Source: Tetradesmus obliquus (Eukaryota > Chlorophyta > Chlorophyceae > Sphaeropleales > Scenedesmaceae). Taken from it: a stretch of DNA of 64,000 nucleotides. The DNA lies in the NCBI GenBank assembly GCA_030272155.1, contig CP126203.1, positions 1,302,001-1,366,000 on the forward strand. Direction: 5' to 3'. Numbering within the stretch: the stretch's first letter is position 1; each line of letters opens with the position of its first letter. The notes beneath the pieces are model-generated. The model was not told where the DNA came from and made no database searches. It saw only the letters and a program-made list of their open reading frames with translations. A program made the position numbers and the translations under genes. Below, in pieces: positions 1 to 10,919 of the stretch.

Positions 1-54
1 CATGCAAACTAACATGCACTTGTGCCCCCTGCCCAATTAACGCATTGTCTGCAG

Positions 55-1930
55 GCATGCTGACCATCATGAGCGTGGCTCCCATCATCTCCGTGCTGCT
101 GACCAGCCTGCTGCGCAAGCCGGTCAAGCGCGCGGCAGTGGAGCTGGCGCGGCTGTCAAAGATGTCCCTGTCGCGCATGTCACGTCGCTCCAACACGTAC
201 GTGGTTTGCAGGGGATTTCTTGTGCTTTAGATACTAATTGTCCTGCTGAGGTTGAACTCTTGTGGAGCTGGCGCGGCTGTCGAAGATGTCCCTGTCGCGC
301 ATCTCCCGCCGGTCAAACACATACGTGGATTGCAGGTCTTTTTATCTTTGAAGATGTTCTTGAGCCGAGGTTACAGTTTTGTGGCGCTGGCACGGCTGTC
401 CAAGATGTCCCTGTCGCGCGTGTCGCGCTGCTCCAACACGTACGTGGTTTGCAGGGGTGTTCTTCTTTGACATTCTTTTGTTTGTCCACCTTGTTGTGGT
501 CTGAGATATGTTGTTTGCCGCTGAGGTTGCATGATTTGTGCAAGCTGGCGAGGCTGTCCAATTTGTCGCTCCCTCGCATGTCACGCCGCTCCAATACATG
601 AGCAGCAGCGCTTGCCATGCCTGCTTTGCTGTGTGTGTCGCCGCCATGCGTGGTGGGAACCGGTGGGACGTGACGCGCTATCGCAGCGAAGACCAAACAC
701 ATGTGCTGACACGGCTCATATGTCTCGTTTTCAACCCGCCACCTGTGCTGTCAGCCAGCAGTCAAAGAATCGCTGTCATTGACTTTGCTGCTGCACTAGC
801 AAAGTAACCCAGCATGCTTAATCACCATTTGTGATGTGGCACCGCACTTGCTCTGCAGTATCACCACCGCGTACAGCAATGCTGGCGAGTCAACTAGCAG
901 TCAAATGGACACTTTACTGATTCAAATGCTGGCAAAGATCCAAAACTGCTCATTATCAACAATCTGTGCTGCTGCACCACACTTGCTGTGCAGTATCACC
1001 ACCGCGTACAGCAATGCTGGCGAGTCAACTAGCAGTCAGAGGGACACTTTTACTGATTTAAATGCTGGCAAAGACCCAAAACTGCTCATTATCAACAATC
1101 TGTGCTGCTGCACCACACTTGCTGTGCAGTATCACCACCGCGTACAGCAATGCTGGCGAGTCAACCAGCAAAGAACAAACAGACAATGTCATTGACTTTG
1201 CTGCTGAGCTGGCAAAGTAACCCAACATGCTTACTCACCATATCCGCACCGCACTTGCTGTGCAGTATCACCACCGTGTACAGCAATGCTGGCGAGTCAA
1301 CCAGCAGTCAAAGAGACACTGTCATTGACTTTGCTGCTGAGCTGGCAAAGAACCCCAACTGGAGCCCCAGCCTAGGCAGGGCTTCACCTGGCCTTGAAAG
1401 CGTTGCGGCTGCATCAGGGGGACAGCTGGCGCGTGTGTCACGCGGCATGTCACGCACATCAAGGTGAGAGCACTGCTTGCAAGTGTTGAAGTGAGTCTGC
1501 CACTCACGCTACTCCTGGTGTACGTGGGGGTTCACCTCTGGTGGTACTTGCTGCTGGGAGTCACGCTGTAGCAATCTTGTGAAAAGTCGTGGTTAACGTG
1601 CGGGTCCAACATTGTCAGGCTCTTTGTGCCACAGCAGAGTAAGCATGCCGCCAACACGAGCCAGCTTGATATCAAAGCACAGCACAGTGCTTTGTGCCTT
1701 GCCACTCGTTTGGACAATGAACGATGCTCGTTGGCGCCTTGCATGCTGTGTGCAGGCCGCTGCAGCCGATTGGAGAGCACCCAGCGGAGCGATCAGCAGC
1801 AGCTGCAGCAGCCTCCGGGGAGTCAGCAGGCATCAGCAGGCTGGCTGTAGCATCCATGCCGCTGATGAGCTACAGCAGCCGGCAAGCAAGGGAAGCAGCG
1901 CAGGATGGCAGCAGCAGCAATGCGCAGTAG
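55..1930 (+). CDS. C-terminal part of a membrane protein, cut by the left edge
   Basis: Three exons join in phase: 55-196, 1266-1463 and 1756-1930, with stop TAG at 1928-1930. They give about 171 residues. The first exon opens with a hydrophobic segment (GMLTIMSVAPIISVLLTSLL) followed at once by the basic stretch RKPVKR. The tail is hydrophilic and Ser/Arg/Ala-rich (RLSKMSLSRMSRRSNT; later an Ala run and SSSNAQ). This reads as the last transmembrane helix of a transporter or channel plus a cytosolic tail with several possible phosphorylation sites. The helix followed by KPVKR loosely recalls the end of CHX/KEA-type cation/proton antiporters, but I do not recognise the family. Upstream exons lie outside the window. 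Both introns are lengthened by partial exon copies at 259-600 and 838-1210. A TGTAA motif at 2515-2519 could be the polyadenylation signal. The exon chain is well supported; the function is not. Confidence 0.6.
141..600 (+). repeat. Four tandem copies of an exon 3' edge plus donor
   Basis: The exon end with core GAGCTGGCGCGGCTGTC and donor ACAC/GTACGTGG at 141-214 recurs at about 259-337, 381-456 and 538-598. The copies diverge progressively and the last has lost the GT donor. The first copy is the one continuous with the exon that starts at 55. Confidence 0.8.
838..1312 (+). repeat. Four tandem copies of an exon 5' edge plus acceptor
   Basis: The block CTTGCTGTGCAG / TATCACCACCGYGTACAG, with the following AATGCTGGCGAGTCAAC, occurs at about 839, 967, 1100 and 1240. 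Spacing is about 128-140 bp. Only the last copy continues into the long open exon 1266-1463. The earlier copies are acceptor-bearing fragments within the upstream intron. Confidence 0.85.
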
Positions 1931-4165
1931 CTACGGTCATATTCAATGTGCTGTCCTGGCGTCAGCTGGTCAGGTGTGGCAGGAGGTGGGGAGGGTTGAA
2001 ATTGACAATGCCTGTGCAGTGCAATGAAAGAGGGTGCTGTCCCTCATCATCACAGGCACTAGCCTGCATTGATTGCTCAACTGCAAAGCACGGCTCGTGC
2101 TGTATGCGTCGCTGGCATGGTGTTTGTTCATAGATGTGTTGCGTGCAGCAGCTGTCCACCTGTTGAGTTCGGAGCCCCGCCTGTCCGCACCTTGAAATGG
2201 ATGCAGTGCATAGCAATTGCTGCGGGCTCTCCAGCTTTTTAGCCGCGGCAGGTGGTGGCAGGCAATCAGAAAAGCCCCGCAGCAAGCAGGACAGTGGGAT
2301 TGCCAGTGAACATGCATCTCATGTGGAACCTCACGCACATACACTGTATGCTGGATCTGCAGAGTGTTACCCTGTGCATTGTGTCTGCGCATTTACTGTA
2401 GTCGTCAGGGGCTGATCTACACGTAGCTGTTGCCGCATGTCTCTGCTGCAATGCCGGCACTTCTCCTTATGCAGCTAGCAGCAGCCATTTTGTTACGCTG
2501 CAGCCAGGCATGCGTGTAAGCTGCGCAGCTTGTGCTGTTGGGAGAGCTGGATTCTGACATTGATTTTTAGCAGAAGCCATTCATGCCGCATTCGGCCCTA
2601 GCAGCATAAGACGGGAATGCATCAGTTCCACACTAAAGCTTCACAGCATGTGGTAGTCGATGCGTAACATCAACGTGTAGCGGAAATTTCATACTAGCGT
2701 AGGAGCTGTGGTTGCACACGTCACACTGGAATCCTGAGGTGTAGGTGGTTGGCTGGTGTCTGTGTGCTGCGCTTTGTTCCAATACGCTCATGCAGACTCT
2801 GTAGGGTCGTCTTGCTGCTGTCACTGCTGTAGAGCTGTGCTCATGGCTTGCTGCACAGCCATGTGGGCACCAACGTTGACAATGGTGGGCGAGCCTTGCA
2901 TCTAGTTGTGCTGTCAATCCAGTGCATCACCTGCTGTAGTGCTCCTTCCTGTTGCCGCTCCATTGGGGCGCGGGGCCGATGGCTTTGATGCTATGACTCG
3001 ATGGGTAACATGGTGATGATCACCTGCTGTGTCCCTATTCCGGCAGTGTACCCTTATTCCGCATGACAGTGCGCCAACTTGCAGCAATGCATGATTGCCT
3101 GTCACAGGCGGCAGGGCTTGATGCTAGTGTGCTGCTGGCTGCTGCATGGTTCGGACGATGCCTGTTTACCAGCTGAGCCATGGCTGAATGGCCTTTGGCA
3201 CCGCGCCCATCTCTGCTGCATGGTTATGGTTGCGCCAGCTGTCTTCCAGGGGCGTATTTTGCATATGCTTGTTCCACAGGAGGTGCTTTGTGCACTGTTC
3301 ACAACTCCACCTTTCTGGTTGGTGAGCGCACTTTATCACAAACTTATCGTGCACGGGTTGGTTACTCGGCAGGCATTGCCAATCACTCTGTTACTCATTG
3401 ACTTGTGACTGCAGAGCTTCTTGTGTTTTGGGTGTTGGTGTGCCACAAAGTGTGTTGCGTCGGCTGCGACACTTGCTGCTGCGTGCTGGTGTGGCACACA
3501 TGCGAGGCATGCCAGCTGTGTGCAGCTTGCGTGTGACAAGGCTCGGCCTTCAGTTTTAAGGTCAGCAAGTCACGTGGTGTTGGTGGTGTGCATGTACATC
3601 ATCATGACTGCGCACTGTTGAAACTATGCTTGCGGACGTCATGCCATGGTGACTCCATAGCTCAGCAGGCGCATTTCATCAAACAAATCGTAATGAGTGC
3701 CTGTTGAAGGTTTGCTCTGGCAGCTGCAGGCTGCTTTGGCGACATGCAGGCAGTACAAGCCCTGCAGTACTACACTAGTACGCTGGCAGCAGCCTGCTGC
3801 ACTGCTGATGGGCACTGATGTGGCAGTGCTGAATACCCTCGACGAGGAATGCTTGAGATGATGAAAGAGGCTTTCATCAGTTGAAAGTGGCGCAGAAGGT
3901 ACGTGTTTGATCGTTTGCCGCAGGTTGACCGTTTACACCATGAACCTGGCTGGTTTGAACCGAAGCGCATGCCAGCATTTTATAACGCAGCCGCTGCCCT
4001 GGAATACAGTCCGAAATCCCCTTCACAGCAATATTGCCATTTGCTTGACTTTTGTTCAATCAGACACACACATTCGGCGACAGTCGCGACTCTGCTGCAA
4101 GGTGCCGTTTGTCCTGCCCGGTCAGCACAGCGTGTGCCTTAGTCCCTGCCACTTTTTTCAGTGCA
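1931..4165. other. Intergenic stretch without a recognisable gene
   Basis: Only short, unrelated reading frames are visible, and none joins its neighbours by phase. The stretch holds a TGTAA motif (2515-2519) and part of a dispersed repeat (about 2940-3016). Around 3780-3910 a donor-like AAG/GTACGT may belong to an unidentified 5' exon of the next gene. Confidence 0.5.
2940..3016 (+). repeat. Dispersed repeat fragment, copy 1 of 3
   Basis: The stretch beginning TGTTGCCGCTCCATTGGGGC and running on through a GGGCCGATGG core to GATGGGTAACATG is nearly identical to about 50930-51000. Its last part also occurs inverted at about 35045-35075 (GTTACCCATCAAGCCAT). It looks like part of a short dispersed element. 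No terminal repeats or coding region were identified. Confidence 0.6.
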
Positions 4166-5893
4166 ATGTTTGCATTCAGCCCTTTTTTAAATGACCCTGC
4201 AAGAGGTTCATGTGACCTTCAGGCAAAAGGGCAGGACCAGCAGGACAGAGCAGCAGCAAGTGAACAGGGCGCTGTGCAAGCAGTTGACGCTGCAAATAAG
4301 CATCTTCAGAGCTCAGTCAACGACGATGGCTCGCAAATATACGCGCATGCAGCCTACGTCCAGGCTCTCTTAAACCTGCTGTCTCTGCAGCTGCGGCAAA
4401 CTGAGAAGGCGGTTGCCTTAGCACAGCCAGACTCCAAGGCATGCGGCGCAGTTGCAGACACACGTGCAAAGCTTGAGGATGCGCTTACAGCAGCATGGCA
4501 GCTTTTGGACTGGCAGAGCACCAACAGGACTGAAGGTAAGCACGTGTAGCTGGAGTTGTATACAGCCAGCTAGAAGAATGCACTGCTGTAGCGAGTAAAC
4601 TCAGCTCACTGCTTAAGTCTCGCCCATGCCGCCTTACTTGCAGGAACGACGTCAGCAGCCACCTTCCAGTCCCTGTATGAGCACCCAAGCATCCTTGGAG
4701 CAATGCAGTTTTGCCGCTACTTCACATCCAACGCTGGCCTGACGCTGCTGCACAAAGCTGTTGGAGCAGACAAGCAACAGCCGCAGCAGCACCAGAACAT
4801 GCCCAAAAGCAGCAGCAGCAACATGCAGCTGCACCAGAACCAATCCGCGCAACAGCCGCCCCTGAGGCCCTTCACGCTTGTGGTGGACAGCAAGGGGACA
4901 GGTCATGTGGCAACTCTGCAGGCAGCACTTGACATGGCAGCAGCTGCTGCTGCGCAGTGTGCACAGCAGCACTACAGCAGCAGCAACATGGCGGACCAGC
5001 AGCCAGCATATGCAGCTGACAGCGGCAACACTACCTGCAGCCGCCGCAGCAGCATTGGTCAGCGGCCTGTGGCAGCTGAAAGCTGCAGCACCGATGGTGT
5101 GGATGTGCAGGGTGGCAGCGAGGACATCAGCGGCACGTGCAGCAGCGCGGCTGCATGCGACAACCTACTCATTGTGTTGCTGCCTGGCACCTACAGTGGC
5201 AGCCATGCGCTGCCAGGCAGCATCAGGCACATCACCATTGCCGGCATTCCTGGCAGCAAGACACTTCTGTGTGAAGCAGGCAGTGACCAGATATGCATCA
5301 CTGACGCCTCTCCCTCTAGCACCAGCAAGGGCTTTGTCCAGTCCCAGCAGCAGCAGGGCCTGCAGGAGCTCGATGCGCGCCTGCTGCGCCTGCAGCTGGC
5401 GCAGCGGCAGGCAGCAGCAGCAGCGCCGGGTCAGCTGCTGCGCTGCAGCTCCACCAGCACGGCACAGCAGCAGCAGCAACGCTCGCCGCCAACATGCCTT
5501 CTGTCCTGCCCGTTTGGGGTTGAGTCGCTGAAGCTGCAGCACCTGCACTTTGAGCTTGCAGGAGCCTCAGAGGCCTCAGGTGCAGCGCCGCAGTGCCAGC
5601 GCGTGCTGATGCGACAGGAGAATGCACTGGCTAGCATTGGAGCAGCACCCAGCAGCAGCAGCAGCAGCAGGTTTGGCACGAAGTTGGGCCGCAACCCAGG
5701 TGCTAGCAGCAAGGACTGCGCAGACAGCACTGCAGAGGAGTCAGCTGAGGGTGAGGATGAGCCGTACTGCATTAGGGTTTGTGCTGGCAGCGAGCTGCGT
5801 ATGGAGTGGTGCGAGTTTTCTGGGGGTGCTGGTGGTGTGCTGTCTGAGGCTGGTGCACTGGTGGGCGCCATGCAGTGCAGCTTCCACCAGTGA
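4166..5893 (+). CDS. Right-handed beta-helix (pectin-lyase-like) repeat protein
   Basis: Exons 4166-4535 and 4644-5893 join in phase (GAA G/GA ACG) for about 539 residues. The N-terminal third is helical and Gln/Ala-rich. From about residue 195 the pattern FTLVVDSKGTGHVATLQAAL, then LLIVLLPGTYSG, HITIAGIPGSKTLLC and a Cys-containing strand series (LRMEWCEFSG; GAMQCSFHQ) is typical of parallel beta-helix proteins related to pectin esterases/lyases and F-box PbH1 proteins. No catalytic residues could be assigned, so it may bind rather than cleave. The start at 4166 is the first ATG in the open frame; an upstream exon is possible. The end is ambiguous. The frame stops at 5891-5893, but CACCA/GTGAGG at 5889 is a good donor repeated in three later copies. 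A spliced end at an exon near 6678 (acceptor TCTGCAG) is in phase and would stop after about 14 residues. TGTAA motifs lie at 6348 and 6423. Confidence 0.6.
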
Positions 5894-6290
5894 GGCTAGT
5901 TGCTGTGCTGTCATTTTCTGGGAATGTGCTGTGGGGTGCTGTCTGCATGCTGGGGGTGTGCTGTCTAAGGCTGGCGCAATGGTGGGTGCTATGCAGTGCA
6001 GCTTCCACCAGTGCGGCTGATTGCTGTGCTGCCAGTGTCTGGGATTGTGCAATGGGGTGCTGTATGTATGCTGGGGGGTGCCGGGGGTGTGCTTTATGAG
6101 GCTGGTGCAATGGTGGGTGCCATGCAGTGCAGCTTCCACCAGTGAGGCTGCATGCTGCGCTGTCAGTGTCTGGGAATGTGCTATGGGGTGCTGTATGTAT
6201 GCTGGGGGGTGCCGGGGGTGTGCTGTCTGAGGCTGGCGCGATGGTGGGTGTTATGCAGTGCAGCTTCCACCAGTGAGGCTGCTTGCTGCG
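5822..6290 (+). repeat. Four tandem copies of the beta-helix exon 3' edge
   Basis: The segment encoding GGVLSEAGALVGAMQCSFHQ, with its CACCA/GTGAGG donor, occurs at about 5822-5900, 5949-6027, 6071-6148 and 6210-6287. Copies 2-4 lack an obvious acceptor directly upstream. They are therefore intronic or 3'-flanking copies rather than independent exons. Confidence 0.85.
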
Positions 6291-6347
6291 CTATTAGTGT
6301 TTGAGGTCGTGCTGTGGGGTGCTGTCTGTACGCTCTGTTGCTTTGCT

Positions 6348-6427
6348 TGTAATCTAGAACCTGCCTTAGTGAGTGATTGGCTTGCTGTGGCCACAGTCAG
6401 TGATGGGCTTGCATGGGCTTGCTGTAA
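6348..6427 (+). terminator. Candidate polyadenylation signals (TGTAA x2)
   Basis: TGTAA occurs at 6348-6352 and 6423-6427, 450-530 bases past the stop of the beta-helix gene. Green algal nuclear mRNAs commonly use TGTAA shortly before the poly(A) site. Which motif is used, if either, cannot be read from the sequence. Confidence 0.25.
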
Positions 6428-7496
6428 TTCACGTTTGCAAGATTGAAGCGGGCCAGAGTCTGTTAGTATGTACCATAGCTAAGGAGCTTATGTCATGAGC
6501 AGGTAGTGCAAGATTGCGCAATATGGTACTGAGGAAGGCCACGTGCGCTTGTAACTATGGTGTGATGGTTTAAGATGGATGCATGGAATCTTCAAAGGTG
6601 TGAGGCTCCCTATCTAGGCTTTTCACTGCTCGTTTGAATTGGGGTTGTCATGATCTCAACTTCATCTTGTCTGCAGCATATGGCACAGCGCAGGCCAGAC
6701 ACGCGGATGCGAACCAACATAGTATATTTTACAAGGTGCAGCCAACACAGGTGCAGCCAACACAGGTGCAATGCATGCGGCGGGAGCAACCCCAATCAGG
6801 AACCAACGCTCCCCAAGGGGGCTGAATGATTGTGCTGCGTTGCTGCATGGTCAATGCTCACCAGTGCAAACAACAGACACCAGGCAGCAAGGCTGACTGG
6901 TGTGCCAGTACGTATGCGGTTCACAGCAGAAACATGCCTGTCACCGGAAGGACAGCCCATGACATGACACGGGCCATGCCGAGCATTGGTAGCCTCAACG
7001 TCGTCATAAACGGTATGTAACATATGCAAGGAACTGTTTCTAGCTAGAATATACTATAGTGCATTCAGTCATGCCATCAAGGCCCATGCCCGTGACAGCC
7101 TGATGTAGTTCAAGGCCAACAGCCGCCCATAGACACTGTCGATGACACTGCTCCGCTGCTGCTTGTAATACAGTTGTTCCACTTATGACACAAACAAAAC
7201 ACCAAGTGCCAGCAGCGCGTAACCAAGTGTTATTATGCAGCCGCTGCAGCCTCCCGCAGCCGAAGCCGCAGTGCGGCATGCGTTTGCCCTTTCTTCGGTG
7301 CTCAACTTATCATTATCCTGTGCCACGCGCCAAGCAGTCAGACGTCAGCCAACAAGAGCAGCAGGCACATTCAGCTGATGCTGCGCTGACCTGCATAGCC
7401 ACTAGAACCTGCAGGATGCTTGCATGCCGCACCCGCGGGTGTGCTTCGTCACCACCAATAGCATCAGCAGCAGACCCCTTGCTCAAGTGACCTGCC
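6428..7496. other. Convergent intergenic region
   Basis: This lies between the 3' ends of the beta-helix gene (+) and the SAND-like gene (-). I see no gene. It contains a short direct repeat, GTGCAGCCAACACAG twice at about 6737-6766, and is otherwise unremarkable. Confidence 0.5.
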
Positions 7497-10400
7497 TCAG
7501 CGCTGGCCCTGGCCGTTTGCTGGTGCTGCTGCAGCAACGTGCTGCGCAGCCCCACCTTGCCTGACACCCACACCAGCAGCCTTGCCTGCAACAGCAGCAG
7601 CAGCAGCGCCACGTCCAACTGCTGCATTCTCCTTATCTGCCTCCTGCTCTGCATCCTGCTCCATCCCTGCACCATCACCAGCCGCCTGCTGGCCTTCAGC
7701 AGCAGCAGCAGCTGCTGCATCAACCTGCTGCTGCTGATGCTTGCTTGAGCGCCTGATGCGGCCAGCCCTGCCGCCGCGCTGTGCAGCAGTGGCAGCTGCT
7801 GCTGCCGCTGCCTTGGCCTTTGTTGCCTCTGCCAGGGCCTGGAATAGCAGCCGCATGAACTGGGGCTTCATGGCAGGGGCAAACGTGAAGGGCTCCTGCA
7901 AGCAGCAGCAGCAGCGTAAAAAGAGTAGTGTGGTTTGCAAACCATGCGGCAACTTGAAGGGCTCCTGCAAGCAGCAGCAGCAGCAGCAGCAGCGTAACAG
8001 AGCAATGGTTAGCAGACCATGAGGCAACTTGCTACTCCTTGTAAGCACACACACTGGAGGGTGTACAACTGCTGTAAGCACTGCAGCCTTGGCTGCCAAG
8101 GCTCGGGGCACATGCAAGCCAGGCGTAGCAGCACAACCGGCCAGCTGCTGCTCATGTCACAAGCCTGGCAGGCAGCCCTGCACAGCCCGCGCATGCAGCA
8201 TGCCCGCTGATTTCCAGCTCCATCATCTCACATCCAACCACTGCTAGGCAGCCACAGTGCAGGCCTTACCAAACCAGCACTAGCAGCCGCTTGAAAGAGA
8301 ATCTGGTGCTGCTGCCTCCATTGACTTCGCAGAGCCGGCCACAGTCACATAAGGAATTATCAGCGTACTTATCAACTCAAATAATCTACAGTACATGTTA
8401 CTAACCAGCCGCCTCACCTTGAGGAATTCTGGCAGCGCTGGCTCCGCGCAGCCCATGCTGAGCTTCGCCGACGACAAACCAGTTCCATCAGGCAGCAGCC
8501 CCGAACAATAACAGCTGCAGAAAGTGATTGCAGAAGACAATCAATGCTTGGCCCATACCTTGAGGAGTTCTGGCAGTGCTGGCTCCGTGCAGCCCATGCT
8601 GAGCGGCACAAAGCTGACCTCATCATCCACAGCCCCTCCCATCCTTAGCACACCCGGCAACAACCACAAAACGCATCAGCAGCGGTGCAGGCCCAAACCA
8701 AAATCAGCAAGCCAATGCCAACTCCTTCACTGCTCACCTTGAGGAACTCTGGCAGTGCCGGCTCCGCGCAGCCCATGCTGAGTGGCGCGAAAAATACAGC
8801 AATGCAGGACCAACCAGCCATGATCAACTATTGCGGCGCTAAGCAGCCGCCTGACCTTGAGGAACTCTGGCAGTGCCGGCTCCGCGCAGCCCATGCTGAG
8901 TGGCACAAAGCTGACCTCATCATATCATCCACAGCCCCTCCCATCCTTAGCGCACCCGGCAACAACCACAAAACACATCAGCAGCGGTGCAGGCCCAAAG
9001 CACAACCAGCAAGTCAATGCCAACTCCTTCACTGCTCACCTTGAGGAATTCTGGCAGTGCTGGCTCTGCGCAGCCCATGCTGAGCGGCACAAAGCTGACC
9101 TCATCACCCGCGGCCAGTCCCATCCGCAGCACACCGTGATAGTAACCAAAACAACATCAGCACACCAGCAAACAGCAGCAGTGCAGGCCCCAACCAAAAT
9201 CAGCAAGTCAATGCCAGTGCTTCCACTGCTTTACCTTGAGGAATTCTGGCAGCGCTGGCTCCGCGCAGCCCATGCTGAGCGGCACAAAGCTGACCTCATC
9301 ATCTGCACCCTCCGCGCCCTCATCACTGCTGTCATAGTCGGCATCATCTGCATCCGCTGCTGCTGCTGCAGCAGCGCCGCCCTGGGGTGTGCCGTAGCTG
9401 GTGCTGCTGGGTTGCGGCGTTGCTGCTGTCATGGTGGACATGGCGGGGCCCAGCTGGAAGGTGAAGCCAGTTGCACTGCAAACAGGTGGAGATGAGACAC
9501 AGAGGCAGCTGATGTCAGCATGGCGTTGGTGCTCAGTAAGCCCAGTCATGTGAGAAGGGGGCAACAGCAATATGGGACATGAGCTCGGCGCGGCCCAGCT
9601 GGAAGGTGAAGCCGGTGGCGCTGCAGGTGAGAAGGCAGCAGCAGCAAGTGGGATGTTAGGGCGTGCGCTTACTTGCTGTGACTGCTCACTACCAATCAGG
9701 TGCCTACAACTGCATGTCATAGCAATCCACGCAGCGCCTGGTAGTCCATACCAAAGTAGATAGACGCCGCCACCACCGACATGCCAAAACAATCCAATCC
9801 ATCAGCACCTGTGCTTGTACTTAATGTTGCCTCCATCCATCAGCTGCCCACAACTGCACATCACAGCTATCCTCACAGCACCTAGCAGTCCATGTATCAA
9901 AGTATTTGAAACACCGCCACCACCAGCATGTTTGCCGCACCTGTGCTTGTACTTGATGTTGCCTCCATCCAGCAGCTGCGGGTCAAAGTCGCACAGGTAG
10001 GACAGCGGCAGCAGGTGCTGCGTGGCCCGCGGGGTGCTGCGCCGCGCAGAGCTGCAGGCATGAAGGGCAGCAGCAGCAGCAGCAGCAGCGGCAAAGGGCA
10101 AGGCTTGGTGAGCAGAGCTACCTGCGTGGCAGTGGCTTGCAAAGCACTCTGCCAGGCTGCTGCAAGCATGTTCTGGACAGCTCAGGCTGGTGCAGGCACA
10201 GCAAGCTGGACAGCCACAGTCAGATAATGACAATCCCCGCCTGGCCAACGGCGTTCAGCCTTGCCATCATTGCCGCAAATTTTCCTGCAAGTTTCCTGCA
10301 AGCTTCCTGCAAGCACTTGCAAAACAAGCAAGCACGTCCAGCTGCTGCCTCACCTCCTGCCGCCTGGCGGCGTGGGCCTGGTGCGCCTGCCAGACAGGCG

Positions 10401-10886
10401 GTGTGTGCCATCTGCTGCTGCTGCTGCTGCTGCTGCTCCACCTGCCGGCAGCACCACTGCACCCACCGGCGTGCGCTCTGCGCCTGCAGCAGATAACACA
10501 GAATGCAGCCGCCACAGTCAGCATTGGCATAGGCGAGGCAGGAGAGCCACATCTGTCGACTGCAACACGCATAAATATTGCTGGCGAACAAGGAGTGCAG
10601 CGAAGGACATCCCAAGTGCATAGTAAGCCACAACCCTTTTGCAAACTATGCTCTGCAAAAATGTAGGAACATTGCAGCTGCAGGACCGGCTGTTGCACGA
10701 CAGCCCAGCAGCTGAGGTCAACTTCCTTGGTGTGCGGCTCTCGTAGCAGAACAAAGACCACGCACCTTCAGCAACGGCAGCAGCTCCGCTGCGCCGCTGC
10801 ATTGCTGCTGCCGCAGCAGCCCCAGCAGGAGTCGACATGCCAGCGGCAGCAGCTGGCACAGCCAGTGACTGCCGCCTAGCAGTGGC

Positions 10887-10919
<33 letters not shown>

